Below, in pieces: positions 19,312 through 28,216 of a stretch of DNA of 64,000 bases. The position numbers and the translations under genes were made by a program. The stretch's first letter is position 1; each line of letters opens with the position of its first letter. Where the stretch lies: contig NZ_JBNUPE010000006.1 of NCBI RefSeq assembly GCF_050409585.1, positions 1-64,000 on the forward strand, written 5' to 3'. The DNA comes from Facklamia sp050409585 (GTDB lineage Bacteria; Bacillota; Bacilli; Lactobacillales; Aerococcaceae). A model generated the notes under the pieces. The model did not search any database. It was not told where the DNA came from and saw nothing but the letters and a program-made list of their open reading frames with translations.

Positions 19312-19983
19312 TTATAGGTATTGAAAAATTGAGTAAAACATTAAACCTGCTCCTAAAATAACAAAGAGGTGCCAAATAACGTGCATCCAGCGATTAGATT
19401 TCATAGAATAAAATATCGTACCGAGAGAATAGGCGATCCCACCTAGAGCCAGATAAATTATTCCCCAAAGGTCTATTGATTTAAAGAGGGGATAAATAAT
19501 TAATAGGCACAGCCATCCTAATGCTAAATAAAGATAGGTCGATAACTTTGGAAAACAGTCGATAGCAAAGACTTCAAATACAATCCCTGCTATTGCCAAC
19601 ATCCAGATGAGAGCAAGAAAGAGATAAGCCAAGTGATTATTAAGAGCTATCATGAGATAGGGAGTATAAGTTCCGGCAATTAATAAATAGATCGCTGAAT
19701 GGTCCAGTTTTTGTAAAACACGTCGATATTTACTGTGGGAAAAAGAATGGTAGAGGGTTGAATTAGTAAAAAGGGCCACCAAAGAAAAGCCATAAACGAT
19801 ATAGGCAATCATATCGATGCTGGATCTTTGAGCTAATCCTTTTTTAATGAGTATATAAGTCCCAAACAAAGATAAAGCAGCAGCGATTCCATGAGTGATA
19901 GCATTCCAAGTTTCGACTTGTTTGAATGAATGACTACTTCTAGATGGTGTCATTGTCGGATTGGACGAAGATGAATTAAACAT
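19312..19983 (-). CDS. Hemolysin III / TrhA family membrane protein
   Basis: A 223-residue, seven-helix integral membrane protein of the HlyIII/PAQR family (PF03006). Conserved motifs are WNAITHGIAAALSL in helix 1, YHSF near residue 85, LDHSAIYLLIAGTYTP, and the final HVIWHLFVILGAG. The His and Asp residues form the putative zinc site. Bacterial members affect membrane energetics and lipid homeostasis. The haemolysin name is historical and is not evidence of toxicity. Confidence 0.88.
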   Translation of the reverse strand: MFNSSSSNPTMTPSRSSHSFKQVETWNAITHGIAAALSLFGTYILIKKGLAQRSSIDMIAYIVYGFSLVALFTNSTLYHSFSHSKYRRVLQKLDHSAIYLLIAGTYTPYLMIALNNHLAYLFLALIWMLAIAGIVFEVFAIDCFPKLSTYLYLALGWLCLLIIYPLFKSIDLWGIIYLALGGIAYSLGTIFYSMKSNRWMHVIWHLFVILGAGLMFYSIFQYL

Positions 19984-20090
19984 TTAATCGGCTCCTTCTT
20001 TTATACTAATTCAATTATACTTAAGTTAGGGTTTAGATGAAAGAAAAGTCGGTTTATGGAATAATTGATTTATTTATTAGGATTACAAAT

Positions 20091-20099
20091 GCTATAATA
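20091..20099 (+). promoter_or_regulatory. Extended -10 promoter of the yozE-rnhB group
   Basis: TGC-TATAAT at 20091-20099, 70 bases before yozE. No terminator is seen within the six genes that follow, so this may be their main promoter. Confidence 0.55.
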
Positions 20100-20170
20100 A
20101 AAATAATTCCACGAAACCCAGAGTATTTAACTTTATCAAAGAATGATCTTTAAAGAATAGGAGGTCTAGG

Positions 20171-20389
20171 ATGGGACCTAGTTTTTATGAATTTATAATG
20201 CGATATGCTGATGAAGCTGCCAATGATCCCATGAGTCGCTTAGCCAATGCAGTCAGTAACGACATTGCTTTTCCCAAGCAAAGTCATGATTTTCAAGAAA
20301 TATCTGATTATTTAGAAAAAAATAGTCACTATTCAAGACTATTAAGTATTTTTGATGATGCCTGGCACCAATATCAATATGCAATTTAA
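20171..20389 (+). CDS. yozE: YozE family protein (UPF0346)
   Basis: A 72-residue protein of the YozE SAM-like fold. FYEFIMRYADEAANDPMSRLAN, FPKQSHDFQEISDYLE and the end SIFDDAWHQY align with the family. No function is established; it was suggested from structure to bind nucleic acid or protein. AGGAGGT precedes the ATG, and deoD follows after 12 bases. Confidence 0.88.
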   Translation: MGPSFYEFIMRYADEAANDPMSRLANAVSNDIAFPKQSHDFQEISDYLEKNSHYSRLLSIFDDAWHQYQYAI

Positions 20390-20401
20390 AGGAGAGATTT
20401 G

Positions 20402-21115
20402 ATGAGTACACATATTCAAGCCCACTATGGGCAAATAGCCCCGATAGTTCTGTTTCCCGGTGATCCCTTAAGAGCAAAATATATTGCTGACCAATTTTTA
20501 GAAAATGTTATTCAATATAACGAAGTGCGCAATATGTTTGGCTACACAGGAGATTACCACGGTATAAAAGTATCGGTTCAAGGATCTGGAATGGGGATGC
20601 CATCAGCTATGATCTATGCAGAGGAACTTTACCGTGACTATGATGTGCAAACAATTATTCGGGTAGGATCTGCCGGTGGTATGCAAGAAAATGTTAAAGT
20701 TAGAGACATAGTCTTAGCCCAAGGAGCTACAACCGATTCTTCAGCTTTGAGTAATATTTTTAAAGGACAAGTTTCCTATGCTGCACTTGCTGATTTTCAA
20801 AGTCTTGATCACGCTTATCATTTGGCACAAACAAAAGTAGGAGACCGGGTTCATGTAGGGAATGTACTTTCTAGCGATCGTTTTTATAATGATGAGTTAG
20901 ATAAAGAAAAATTAGCTCAATATGGTGTTCTAGCAGTTGAAATGGAAGCAGCCGGACTTTATGCCGTGGCAGCAAAATATCAGCGCAGAGCTTTAGCTAT
21001 TTGTACGATTTCTGACCATCTATTAACTGGTGAAGAGACAACCGCTCAAGAGCGTGAACAAACCTTTACAGACATGATGGAAATAGCTTTAGAAACAGCT
21101 TTAAAATTGGATTAA
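20402..21115 (+). CDS. deoD: Purine-nucleoside phosphorylase, DeoD type
   Basis: Phosphorolysis of purine nucleosides for salvage. ATG 20402 is preferred over TTG 20399 because AAAGGAG lies at 20388-20394. The 237-residue product has FPGDPLRAKYIADQ, GSGMGMPSAMIYAEEL, IRVGSAGG, the AVEMEAAGLYA nucleoside pocket and the catalytic ISDHLLTGEE. It complements the de novo purine operon at the start of the window. Confidence 0.96.
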   Translation: MSTHIQAHYGQIAPIVLFPGDPLRAKYIADQFLENVIQYNEVRNMFGYTGDYHGIKVSVQGSGMGMPSAMIYAEELYRDYDVQTIIRVGSAGGMQENVKVRDIVLAQGATTDSSALSNIFKGQVSYAALADFQSLDHAYHLAQTKVGDRVHVGNVLSSDRFYNDELDKEKLAQYGVLAVEMEAAGLYAVAAKYQRRALAICTISDHLLTGEETTAQEREQTFTDMMEIALETALKLD

Positions 21116-21138
21116 ACAATAGAAAGAAGGGAGATGAA

Positions 21139-22620
21139 ATGATTTTTAAATGCAAATTTATCAAGAAGCAAAAAAACAACCTTCTTCAGTGGACTCAAGA
21201 TAAATGGCTTTGCCTTTTTTTAATCTTTTCGCTTTTTGCTTTGGTTATGAATTATAAAGCGCTTCCGATTTCAGCTATGGGAAAGCTATTTGGCAGTCCT
21301 TCAGTTGAAAAAGAAGATCAATTAACCAAAGAAGATTTAGCGATTATCCAAGAAGTTTATAATTCTTTACAAATCAATTATATTGAGGAATTAGATAAAG
21401 AAAAGCTTTTAGAAGGAGCTCTAAAAGGCATGGTGGATGCGGTGGATGATCCCTATTCTGAATTTTTAAACCCTACTGAAATAACGCCTTTTGATGATTC
21501 TCTGGAAGGATCCTTCACCGGTATAGGGGTTCAATTTATGTTAAAAGATAGTTTGCCTACGGTTATAGCTCCGATTGACGGAACTCCCGCTGCAAAAGCA
21601 GGTATCAAAGCCAATGATATTATTCTAAAAGCCGATGATGTGGATCTTCAGGGATTAGACACCAGTGAAATCGTGCAAAAGATTCGTGGACCCTTGGGGT
21701 CTGAGATCACTTTAACGATCAAGAGAGGTCAATCAACCTTTGAAGTAACTATGATTCGAGAAGAAATTCCTCTTACTACGGTCGACTATGAACAAGATGA
21801 TGAATATGACCAAGTGGGAGTCGTTAAAGTGAGCCAATTTGCTTCATCAACTTATGAAGAAATGGTATCGGCCGTTAAAGACTTACGGTCAAAAGGTGTC
21901 GATCGCTTTATTTTTGATTTCCGCTATAATCCTGGAGGAATGTTGGAAACAGCTTTACAAGTTAGTAATATGTTCTTAGATGATGATCAAGTCATTATGC
22001 AAACAGATGATCGTCTGAGTGAGCCGTTTGAGTATGTGGCTTCTGACGAGCGCTATGGTGATTTTCAAATTACAGAGCCTTATGTATTATTAATCGATGA
22101 AGGCTCGGCTTCAGCTAGTGAAATATTAGCTGCTGCCATTAAAGAAAATACGGATGCCCCTGTGATCGGGGTGACTTCTTTCGGAAAAGGGACGGTTCAA
22201 AGAATGATTTCAGAATCCTCATATGGGGAATTAAAATTAACCGTAGCAAAATGGCTTACACCTAGTGGGGGGTGGATTCATGAGAAAGGAATCGAACCTG
22301 ATCAAGTGGTAAAAGCACCAGAAGTCGCTAATACGATTGTGTTAAATCAAGAAGAAGATTTAAAAATAGGCGATGCTTCCGAATACGTTCAATCAGCTAG
22401 TTTAATGTTACAAGCATTGGGTTATCAAGAGGAAAAAACGGCTTATTTTAGTCCTGAAATGGAAGAAGCTGTAAGGAACTTTCAAAAGGACTTTAAGCTA
22501 GAAGTAAACGGTGTTATTGACTCAGCAACCAGTGACAAATTGGTTGAAGAAACGCGAGCTTATTTAGAAGCAGAAGACCCACAATATCAAGCAGCTATCG
22601 AGGCCTTATTAGGAGAATAA
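21139..22620 (+). CDS. C-terminal processing peptidase, S41 family
   Basis: Membrane-anchored serine protease with its active part outside the cell. There is one hydrophobic segment (about residues 22-45), a PDZ domain (about 110-190), and an S41 core with the catalytic Ser in GSASASEILAAA and Lys in SFGKGTVQR. A peptidoglycan-binding domain (about 410-475) carries LQALGYQ and FQKDFKLEVNGVIDSAT. At 493 residues it resembles CtpA/CtpB. It lies directly upstream of signal peptidase I, one base apart. Confidence 0.92.
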   Translation: MIFKCKFIKKQKNNLLQWTQDKWLCLFLIFSLFALVMNYKALPISAMGKLFGSPSVEKEDQLTKEDLAIIQEVYNSLQINYIEELDKEKLLEGALKGMVDAVDDPYSEFLNPTEITPFDDSLEGSFTGIGVQFMLKDSLPTVIAPIDGTPAAKAGIKANDIILKADDVDLQGLDTSEIVQKIRGPLGSEITLTIKRGQSTFEVTMIREEIPLTTVDYEQDDEYDQVGVVKVSQFASSTYEEMVSAVKDLRSKGVDRFIFDFRYNPGGMLETALQVSNMFLDDDQVIMQTDDRLSEPFEYVASDERYGDFQITEPYVLLIDEGSASASEILAAAIKENTDAPVIGVTSFGKGTVQRMISESSYGELKLTVAKWLTPSGGWIHEKGIEPDQVVKAPEVANTIVLNQEEDLKIGDASEYVQSASLMLQALGYQEEKTAYFSPEMEEAVRNFQKDFKLEVNGVIDSATSDKLVEETRAYLEAEDPQYQAAIEALLGE

Positions 22621-22621
22621 G

Positions 22622-23194
22622 ATGGGGAAATTTTTTAAAACAATTCTAATAGAGTTCGTAAATATCATTTTTGTGATTCTTGCTGCTTTGTTTCTCTTTT
22701 TAGCTGTACGTAACTATCTTGCACAGCCCTTTCAAGTTGAAGGTAAATCAATGAATCCCACTCTTTATCAAGCAGACCATTTGATAATGTGGAAACAATT
22801 TGATTTAGACCGTTTTGACATTGTTGTCTTTCCTGATCCTATGGGTTCTGGCAGAACCTATGTGAAGCGTTTAATTGGCCTTCCAGGAGATTCGATTGTA
22901 GTAAGAGAAGATCAGTTATTCATCAATGATCAGTTGATTGAAGAACCTTATTTGGAGCCGGCCAAATCTAATATGGAGACAAATTATACTGAAGACTTCA
23001 CTCTGTGGGAAATAACAGGTGATCCGCTTATTCCAGAAGGTAAAGTTTTTGTGATGGGTGATAACCGACCTGGTTCGGGAGACAGTCGCCAATTTGGTTA
23101 TGTCGATATTGATGAAATTGAAGGAGAAGCTAACTTTATTTATTATCCTCTTGATCGAATAGGAAAAGTAGGGAAACTGCAAGCTATAGAATAA
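22622..23194 (+). CDS. lepB: Signal peptidase I
   Basis: Cleaves Sec and Tat signal peptides at the outer face of the membrane. One N-terminal membrane helix (about residues 8-30) is followed by EGKSMNPTL with nucleophile Ser43, YVKRLIGLPGD with base Lys82, and the box E motif MGDNRPGSGDSRQFG. The 190 residues are normal for a Gram-positive type I enzyme. It is co-transcribed with the S41 protease gene. Likely substrates in this window include the CapA-like and LPXTG proteins. Confidence 0.96.
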   Translation: MGKFFKTILIEFVNIIFVILAALFLFLAVRNYLAQPFQVEGKSMNPTLYQADHLIMWKQFDLDRFDIVVFPDPMGSGRTYVKRLIGLPGDSIVVREDQLFINDQLIEEPYLEPAKSNMETNYTEDFTLWEITGDPLIPEGKVFVMGDNRPGSGDSRQFGYVDIDEIEGEANFIYYPLDRIGKVGKLQAIE

Positions 23195-23220
23195 AGAGTC
23201 TATTAAAAAGGAGGGATAAA

Positions 23221-24087
23221 TTGAATCAGATTCAGTGGTTTCCAGGCCATATGGCAAAGGCTAAAAGGGAAGCAAAGGAAAAACTTAATTTAGTGGATTT
23301 AGTAATTGAATTGGCAGATGCTCGCATACCTGAATCCAGCCGTAATCCTGTGATTACAGAAATTATTAATCAGAAACCTTCAATTCTGGCTTTAAATAAA
23401 GCAGATTTAGCTGACCCCAATTTAACTAAACATTGGATTCAACACTATCAAGAACAAGGTCAAATTGCTTTAGCAATTGATGCTCAGCATCAATTGGGTT
23501 TGAATGAACTTAAGAAGGCCTGCAAAGATTTAATGGTAGATTTTTTTGCCAAACAAAAAGCTAAAGGGGTAAAACCTAGAGCGATTCGTCTGATGATTTT
23601 AGGCATCCCCAATGTCGGCAAGTCAACGCTCATTAACCGCTTTGTCGGAAAAAATCAAGCACAAACTGGCAATAAACCAGGGGTTACTAAAGCGCAGCGG
23701 TGGCTAAAAATTGGGAAAGAGTTTGAATTACTAGATACGCCTGGTATCTTATGGCCTAAGTTTGAAGATCCCTTGACGGGTTATCACTTAGCCTTAACCG
23801 GAGCCATTAAAGACCAATTAGTCGAAATGCAGGAGCTATCTTTAGTGTTGATCGGTCATTTAGAACAATTTTACCCTGGTTTATTAAAAGAATTTTATCA
23901 TTTAGAAGACTATCATCAAGAGATGGCTGCGGCTGAAATTTTAACTAGTTTGACACAGACATTAAAACTGGATCAAGACTATACCCAAGCAGCTGAGCGA
24001 TTAATATTTGATTTTCGTCAACATAAACTGGGTTCGATTACACTCGATCGTCCGATTGAGAGGGTTAACATTGAAACAAACCATTAA
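23221..24087 (+). CDS. rbgA: Ribosome biogenesis GTPase
   Basis: Late 50S assembly factor (YlqF/RbgA). Its G motifs are circularly permuted: G4 LNKADLAD (about residue 59) comes before G1 GIPNVGKSTLINR (about 128), then G2 KPGVTKAQ and G3 DTPGILWPKF. The N-terminal IQWFPGHMAKA is diagnostic. TTG start at 23221 behind AGGAGG. The last 17 bases overlap rnhB, the usual neighbour in Firmicutes. Confidence 0.95.
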   Translation: MNQIQWFPGHMAKAKREAKEKLNLVDLVIELADARIPESSRNPVITEIINQKPSILALNKADLADPNLTKHWIQHYQEQGQIALAIDAQHQLGLNELKKACKDLMVDFFAKQKAKGVKPRAIRLMILGIPNVGKSTLINRFVGKNQAQTGNKPGVTKAQRWLKIGKEFELLDTPGILWPKFEDPLTGYHLALTGAIKDQLVEMQELSLVLIGHLEQFYPGLLKEFYHLEDYHQEMAAAEILTSLTQTLKLDQDYTQAAERLIFDFRQHKLGSITLDRPIERVNIETNH

Positions 24088-24856
24088 AGAAATCAAAGCG
24101 CAGCTAAAAACAATTGAAGACCTTGAAGATGTTTACCTCAATCAATTAAAAGAAGATCCTAGAAAAGGAGTTCAAGAGCTAGTAAGACGTCATAAAAGAG
24201 TGTTAATTGCTTATAACCAACGTTATCAAGCTTATCAAAAACGCCTAGACTTTGATCGCCAATTATTGGATGCTAACCAGTCTTTTGTGCTTGCAGGAGT
24301 TGATGAAGTGGGGAGAGGTCCGATAGCTGGTCCAGTAGTAGCAGCGGCAGTTATTTTACCTCAAGATACCAGTGATTGGGTGGACGTCAATGATTCGAAA
24401 ACCTTAACGCATCAAAAGCGTTCAGACTTAGCTGAAATGATAAAACAACAAGCTAAAGCTTATGCCATCACAAGCATATCTCCTCAAGCGATTGATCGCA
24501 TTAATATTTATGAGGCCAGTCGTATGGCCATGAAAGAAGCTGTTCTAAAGCTCAACAAAGCAGTGGATTTTGTTGTCGTAGACGCCATGAAATTAGATTT
24601 ACAGATTCAACAAAAAGCAGTGGTGAAAGGTGATCAACGCTCACTTTCCATAGCTGCTGCTTCTATTATTGCCAAGGTCCATCGTGACCAGCTGATGGTG
24701 GATTATGCAAGATGGTATCCAGAATATGGTTTTGACCAGCACATGGGCTATCCAACTAAGAAACATCTGGTTGCGTTAGAACAATACGGCTACACGGCTA
24801 TTCATAGACAATCCTTTAGTCCTGTTCAAAAAATTAATAAATTCTATGGTTCGTAA
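24071..24856 (+). CDS. rnhB: Ribonuclease HII
   Basis: Removes ribonucleotides from DNA and RNA-DNA hybrids. I choose TTG 24071, behind GAGAGG at 24058-24063, which overlaps rbgA by 17 bases and gives 261 residues; earlier starts lie deep in rbgA. About 70 N-terminal residues are helical as in Gram-positive RNase HII. Then GVDEVGRGPIAGPVVAAAV supplies the catalytic Asp-Glu pair, VVVDAMKL the third Asp, and KGDQRSLSIAAASIIAKVHRD the last motif. Confidence 0.94.
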   Translation: MKQTIKEIKAQLKTIEDLEDVYLNQLKEDPRKGVQELVRRHKRVLIAYNQRYQAYQKRLDFDRQLLDANQSFVLAGVDEVGRGPIAGPVVAAAVILPQDTSDWVDVNDSKTLTHQKRSDLAEMIKQQAKAYAITSISPQAIDRINIYEASRMAMKEAVLKLNKAVDFVVVDAMKLDLQIQQKAVVKGDQRSLSIAAASIIAKVHRDQLMVDYARWYPEYGFDQHMGYPTKKHLVALEQYGYTAIHRQSFSPVQKINKFYGS

Positions 24857-24871
24857 GTTGGCCAAAATTTT

Positions 24872-24904
24872 AAAGAGCAAGTATTGAAAAATATTTGCTC
24901 TTTT
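24872..24904 (+). terminator. Terminator after rnhB
   Basis: AAAGAGCAAGTATT and AATATTTGCTCTTTT pair around a 4-base loop and end in four T. Confidence 0.88.
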
Positions 24905-24994
24905 GTATGTCTTAAAGCTTTTAATGAGGATCGCAGAGCACTTATGGCCTAATTACTTTGTATCTTAAGGGTAAAAGCTTAAGGAGTGTAGGCC

Positions 24995-25861
24995 ATGATA
25001 AAAAGAGAGTTAATCTATTTACAGATGAAAGGCGTTAAATACCGTCATTTGTGGCATTATTTTAAAGTTAGACAAAATCTCTCTCGTCAAGCAAGTGTTC
25101 ATTATTTACTTATTAATAACATGTGGTCATTTAAGGAAGAGGCACTCTTCAAGGATTGGGAAAGTTGTCAAGAGATTCTAACTAATTTAGAAAAGCAAGC
25201 GATTCTCTTTGGTGAAAAATCCTATCCCTATCGCTGGCTTCAGCTTCCCCAACCACCTATTTTGTTTTTTTATAGAGGAGATCTTAACCTTTTAAATCGA
25301 CCTTTAGTTGCGATTGTTGGATCTAGAAAACTATCGGCTTATGGAAAAAAAAGCGCACAAAAAATTAGCAAGGCACTAACTAAAGCGAGCTTTGTGATTG
25401 TTTCAGGTTTGGCTAAAGGAGCGGATTTTATTTCGCATAAGGCTTGTATGAGTGAAAAAGAAGGGAGAACCATCGCTATTGTTGCTAATGGCTTTGAGCA
25501 TTATTATCCCAAAGAACATCATCAGCTCCAAGAACAAATAGCAAGCAGTCATTTGTTATTAAGTGAGTACCTACCCCATCAAGCTATTCGAAAGTATCAA
25601 TTTATTGCAAGAAATCGTTTGGTGGCTGGACTATGCCCCGTAGTGATTGTCATTCAAGCAGCCAAGAAATCGGGCTCATTAATTACTGCTAATTATGCCT
25701 TGGAATATAATAGTCAAATTTATGCTTTACCTGGACCCATCGATGACCCGCAATCTTATGGATGCAATCACTTAATACAAGCAGGGGCAAGACCGATTGT
25801 CGATTTGGACCAATTAATAGAAGAGATAGCTCTAGATTATCAACGGCAAAAGATAAAATAA
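24995..25861 (+). CDS. dprA: DNA processing protein DprA
   Basis: Protects incoming single-stranded DNA and loads RecA during natural transformation. The 288-residue protein has an N-terminal helical part and the Rossmann-like DprA core: VAIVGSRKLSAYGK, VSGLAKGADFISHKA, GRTIAIVANGFEHYYPKEH, FIARNRLVAGL and ALPGPIDDP. It lacks the long C-terminal winged helix of Gram-negative forms. A CTTAAG/CTTAAG stem (24964-24983) overlaps its AAGGAG site and might dampen translation. No streptococcal cin-box was seen upstream. Confidence 0.94.
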   Translation: MIKRELIYLQMKGVKYRHLWHYFKVRQNLSRQASVHYLLINNMWSFKEEALFKDWESCQEILTNLEKQAILFGEKSYPYRWLQLPQPPILFFYRGDLNLLNRPLVAIVGSRKLSAYGKKSAQKISKALTKASFVIVSGLAKGADFISHKACMSEKEGRTIAIVANGFEHYYPKEHHQLQEQIASSHLLLSEYLPHQAIRKYQFIARNRLVAGLCPVVIVIQAAKKSGSLITANYALEYNSQIYALPGPIDDPQSYGCNHLIQAGARPIVDLDQLIEEIALDYQRQKIK

Positions 25862-25871
25862 AGAGTATTCA

Positions 25872-25900
25872 TTGACATAATTGAAAGTTTAGCATAAGAT
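25872..25900 (+). promoter_or_regulatory. topA promoter
   Basis: TTGACA (25872-25877) and TAAGAT (25895-25900) are 17 bases apart. The start would be near 25907, leaving a leader of about 45 bases before topA. Confidence 0.78.
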
Positions 25901-25951
25901 TGTTACGATTTTGCATGTGAGCAAAGGAATAAGAAAGGGAGTGATTGTTAC

Positions 25952-28012
25952 TTGGCCTATAAATATCTCGTCATAGTCGAATCACCAACCAAAGCCAAAA
26001 CCATTGATAAATATTTAGGCAAAAATTATAAAGTCGTTGCTTCAAAAGGTCATCTCAGAGATCTACCGAAATCACGAATGGGCATTGACTTAGAAAATAA
26101 TTTTGAACCGCATTATATTTCAATTAGGGGCAGAGGCGATACCATTAAGGAGCTTAGAAAATTAGCCAATAAGGCTGAAAAAGTCTATTTAGCAAGTGAC
26201 CCGGACCGTGAAGGAGAAGCAATTGCTTGGCATCTTTCCTATCTATTAAAATTAGATCCGCAAGCGGCTAACCGTGTAGTATTTAATGAGATTACTAAAG
26301 AATCGGTTAAAGAAGCATTTAAGCAACCACGACAAATCGATCAAGACTTAGTGGATTCTCAACAAGCAAGAAGAATTTTAGACCGAATAGTGGGTTATTC
26401 TATCTCACCTTTATTATGGAAGAAGATTAAAGGTGGTTTATCAGCAGGGCGTGTTCAATCGACCACTTTAAAACTAATTATTGACCGTGAAAAGAAAATC
26501 CGCCAATTTAAACCAGAAGAATATTGGAAAATTCCAGCGAACTTTAAAAAAGGACGGTCGAAATTTGAAGCAGAATTCTATGGACTAGACGGTAAAAAAA
26601 CTGAGCTCAAGAATAAAGAGCAAGTTGATCAAGTTATGAAACGTCTTGACCTTAAAGGTGAATTTAATCTTCAATCAATTACTGAAAAAGAACGTTTTCG
26701 TAAGCCCAATGCACCGTTTACTACCTCTACCTTGCAGCAAGATGCTGCCAATCGTTTGAATTTCCGTACCGGCAAAACCATGATGATTGCTCAGCAGCTT
26801 TATGAAGGCATATCTATTCGTCGTAACACCATCGGCTTGATTACTTATATGCGTACCGATTCGACTCGAATTTCACCAACAGCCAAAAAGATGGCAGGAG
26901 ATTTTATTAAAGATACCTATGGTGAGCAGTATTTGGGAGCAGGACATAAGGTCAATAATAAAGCAGGGGCTCAGGATGCTCATGAAGCTATACGTCCCTC
27001 AAATGTCAGTTTAACACCCGAATCGATTAAAGATTCATTAACTAAGGACCAATTCCGTCTCTATGCTTTAATATGGGCACGGTTTGTGGCTTCACAAATG
27101 TCAAATGCCGTCTATGATACAATTAAAGCGGATATCATTCAAAATGATGTTCTCTTTCGTGCGAATGGTTCACGCATTAAATTTGAAGGCTTCTTGAAAG
27201 TTTATCCAAGTAAATCAGATAAAGATAACTATCTGCCAGCTTTGAAAGAAGGAGATGCAGTTACAGCTGAAAAGATTGATCCAAGTCAGCATTTTACTCA
27301 ACCACCAGCACGCTATAATGAAGCCAGCCTAGTTAAAATGCTTGAAGAGTTGGGGATTGGGCGACCTTCCACTTACGCACCAACCTTAGAAACCTTGCGT
27401 AAACGCTACTATGTTAAAATGGAAGCTAAACGTTTTACGCCGACAGAACTAGGAGAAATTGTCAATGACATGATGGAAATTTACTTTCCAGATATTGTTG
27501 ATTCTGAATTTACAGCTGGGATGGAAAATAAACTTGACCAAATCGAGGAAAATAAAGTAGAATGGCAGAAAGTTCTGAATGACTTTTATCAGATTTTCGC
27601 TAAAGATTTAGACAAGGCAGAAGAAGAGATGGAAAAAATTGAGATAAAAAATGAACCAGCTGGTTTTGACTGCCCAGAGTGTGGCAATCCAATGGTCATC
27701 AAAATTGGTCGCTATGGTAAGTTTTATGCCTGCTCCAATTTTCCAGAATGCCGTCATACTGAAGCCATCGTCAAAGAAATTGGTGTAAAATGTCCTACAT
27801 GCAAAGAGGGCGAAATTATCGAAAGAAAATCGAAGAAGAACCGAATATTTTATGGGTGTTCAAGATATCCAGAATGTGAATTCGTTTCTTGGGACAAACC
27901 AATCGGTCGTAATTGTCCAAAATGTAATGAGTATCTTATCGAAAAGAAATCTCGTAAAGGCAAGCAAGTTCAATGTTCTTCTTGTGATTATACTGAAGCC
28001 ATAGAAAGCTAA
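25952..28012 (+). CDS. topA: DNA topoisomerase I
   Basis: Type IA enzyme that relaxes negative supercoils. TTG start at 25952, about 9 bases after AAAGGGAGTG. The Toprim motif IVESPTKAKTIDKYLG and SDPDREGEAIAWHL are at the N-terminus, with the active-site Tyr in LITYMRTDSTRIS (about residue 298). The C-terminal 110 residues hold three zinc-ribbon modules, each with two CxxC-type pairs (CPECGNP, CPTCKEG, CPKCNEY). Length is 686. Preceded by its own promoter, followed by a terminator, so it stands apart from xerC. Confidence 0.97.
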   Translation: MAYKYLVIVESPTKAKTIDKYLGKNYKVVASKGHLRDLPKSRMGIDLENNFEPHYISIRGRGDTIKELRKLANKAEKVYLASDPDREGEAIAWHLSYLLKLDPQAANRVVFNEITKESVKEAFKQPRQIDQDLVDSQQARRILDRIVGYSISPLLWKKIKGGLSAGRVQSTTLKLIIDREKKIRQFKPEEYWKIPANFKKGRSKFEAEFYGLDGKKTELKNKEQVDQVMKRLDLKGEFNLQSITEKERFRKPNAPFTTSTLQQDAANRLNFRTGKTMMIAQQLYEGISIRRNTIGLITYMRTDSTRISPTAKKMAGDFIKDTYGEQYLGAGHKVNNKAGAQDAHEAIRPSNVSLTPESIKDSLTKDQFRLYALIWARFVASQMSNAVYDTIKADIIQNDVLFRANGSRIKFEGFLKVYPSKSDKDNYLPALKEGDAVTAEKIDPSQHFTQPPARYNEASLVKMLEELGIGRPSTYAPTLETLRKRYYVKMEAKRFTPTELGEIVNDMMEIYFPDIVDSEFTAGMENKLDQIEENKVEWQKVLNDFYQIFAKDLDKAEEEMEKIEIKNEPAGFDCPECGNPMVIKIGRYGKFYACSNFPECRHTEAIVKEIGVKCPTCKEGEIIERKSKKNRIFYGCSRYPECEFVSWDKPIGRNCPKCNEYLIEKKSRKGKQVQCSSCDYTEAIES

Positions 28013-28052
28013 GCGAATTTTAAAAAACTTCTTTAAATCAATCAATTTAGCT

Positions 28053-28093
28053 AAAACCGAATGCTTCACAGTTTTGTGAGTGTTCGGTTTTTT
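28053..28093 (+). terminator. Terminator after topA
   Basis: AAAACCGAA pairs with TTCGGTTTTT, with CACA/TGTG pairing inside; six T follow. Confidence 0.88.
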
Positions 28094-28161
28094 ATCTATT
28101 TAGCAATATTAACTGAACTATAAAATTTACTTTTAGCCTGCATTTTGAATATAGCGCTTAA

Positions 28162-28191
28162 TTGGCTATGAATTCAAAGAAAAGGTATAAT
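28162..28191 (+). promoter_or_regulatory. xerC-hslVU promoter
   Basis: TTGGCT (28162-28167) and TATAAT (28186-28191) are 18 bases apart, 25 bases before xerC. Confidence 0.65.
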
Positions 28192-28216
28192 AAAAAAGAG
28201 GAAATTGAGGTGATAA

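Noticed and set aside
24008..24070. Longer rnhB start inside rbgA
   Set aside because: It would overlap rbgA by 80 bases with no ribosome site; TTG 24071 has GAGAGG at a proper distance.
24905..24994. Competence (cin-box) promoter for dprA
   Set aside because: No TACGAATA-like element is present; only a short CTTAAG hairpin near the ribosome site is seen.
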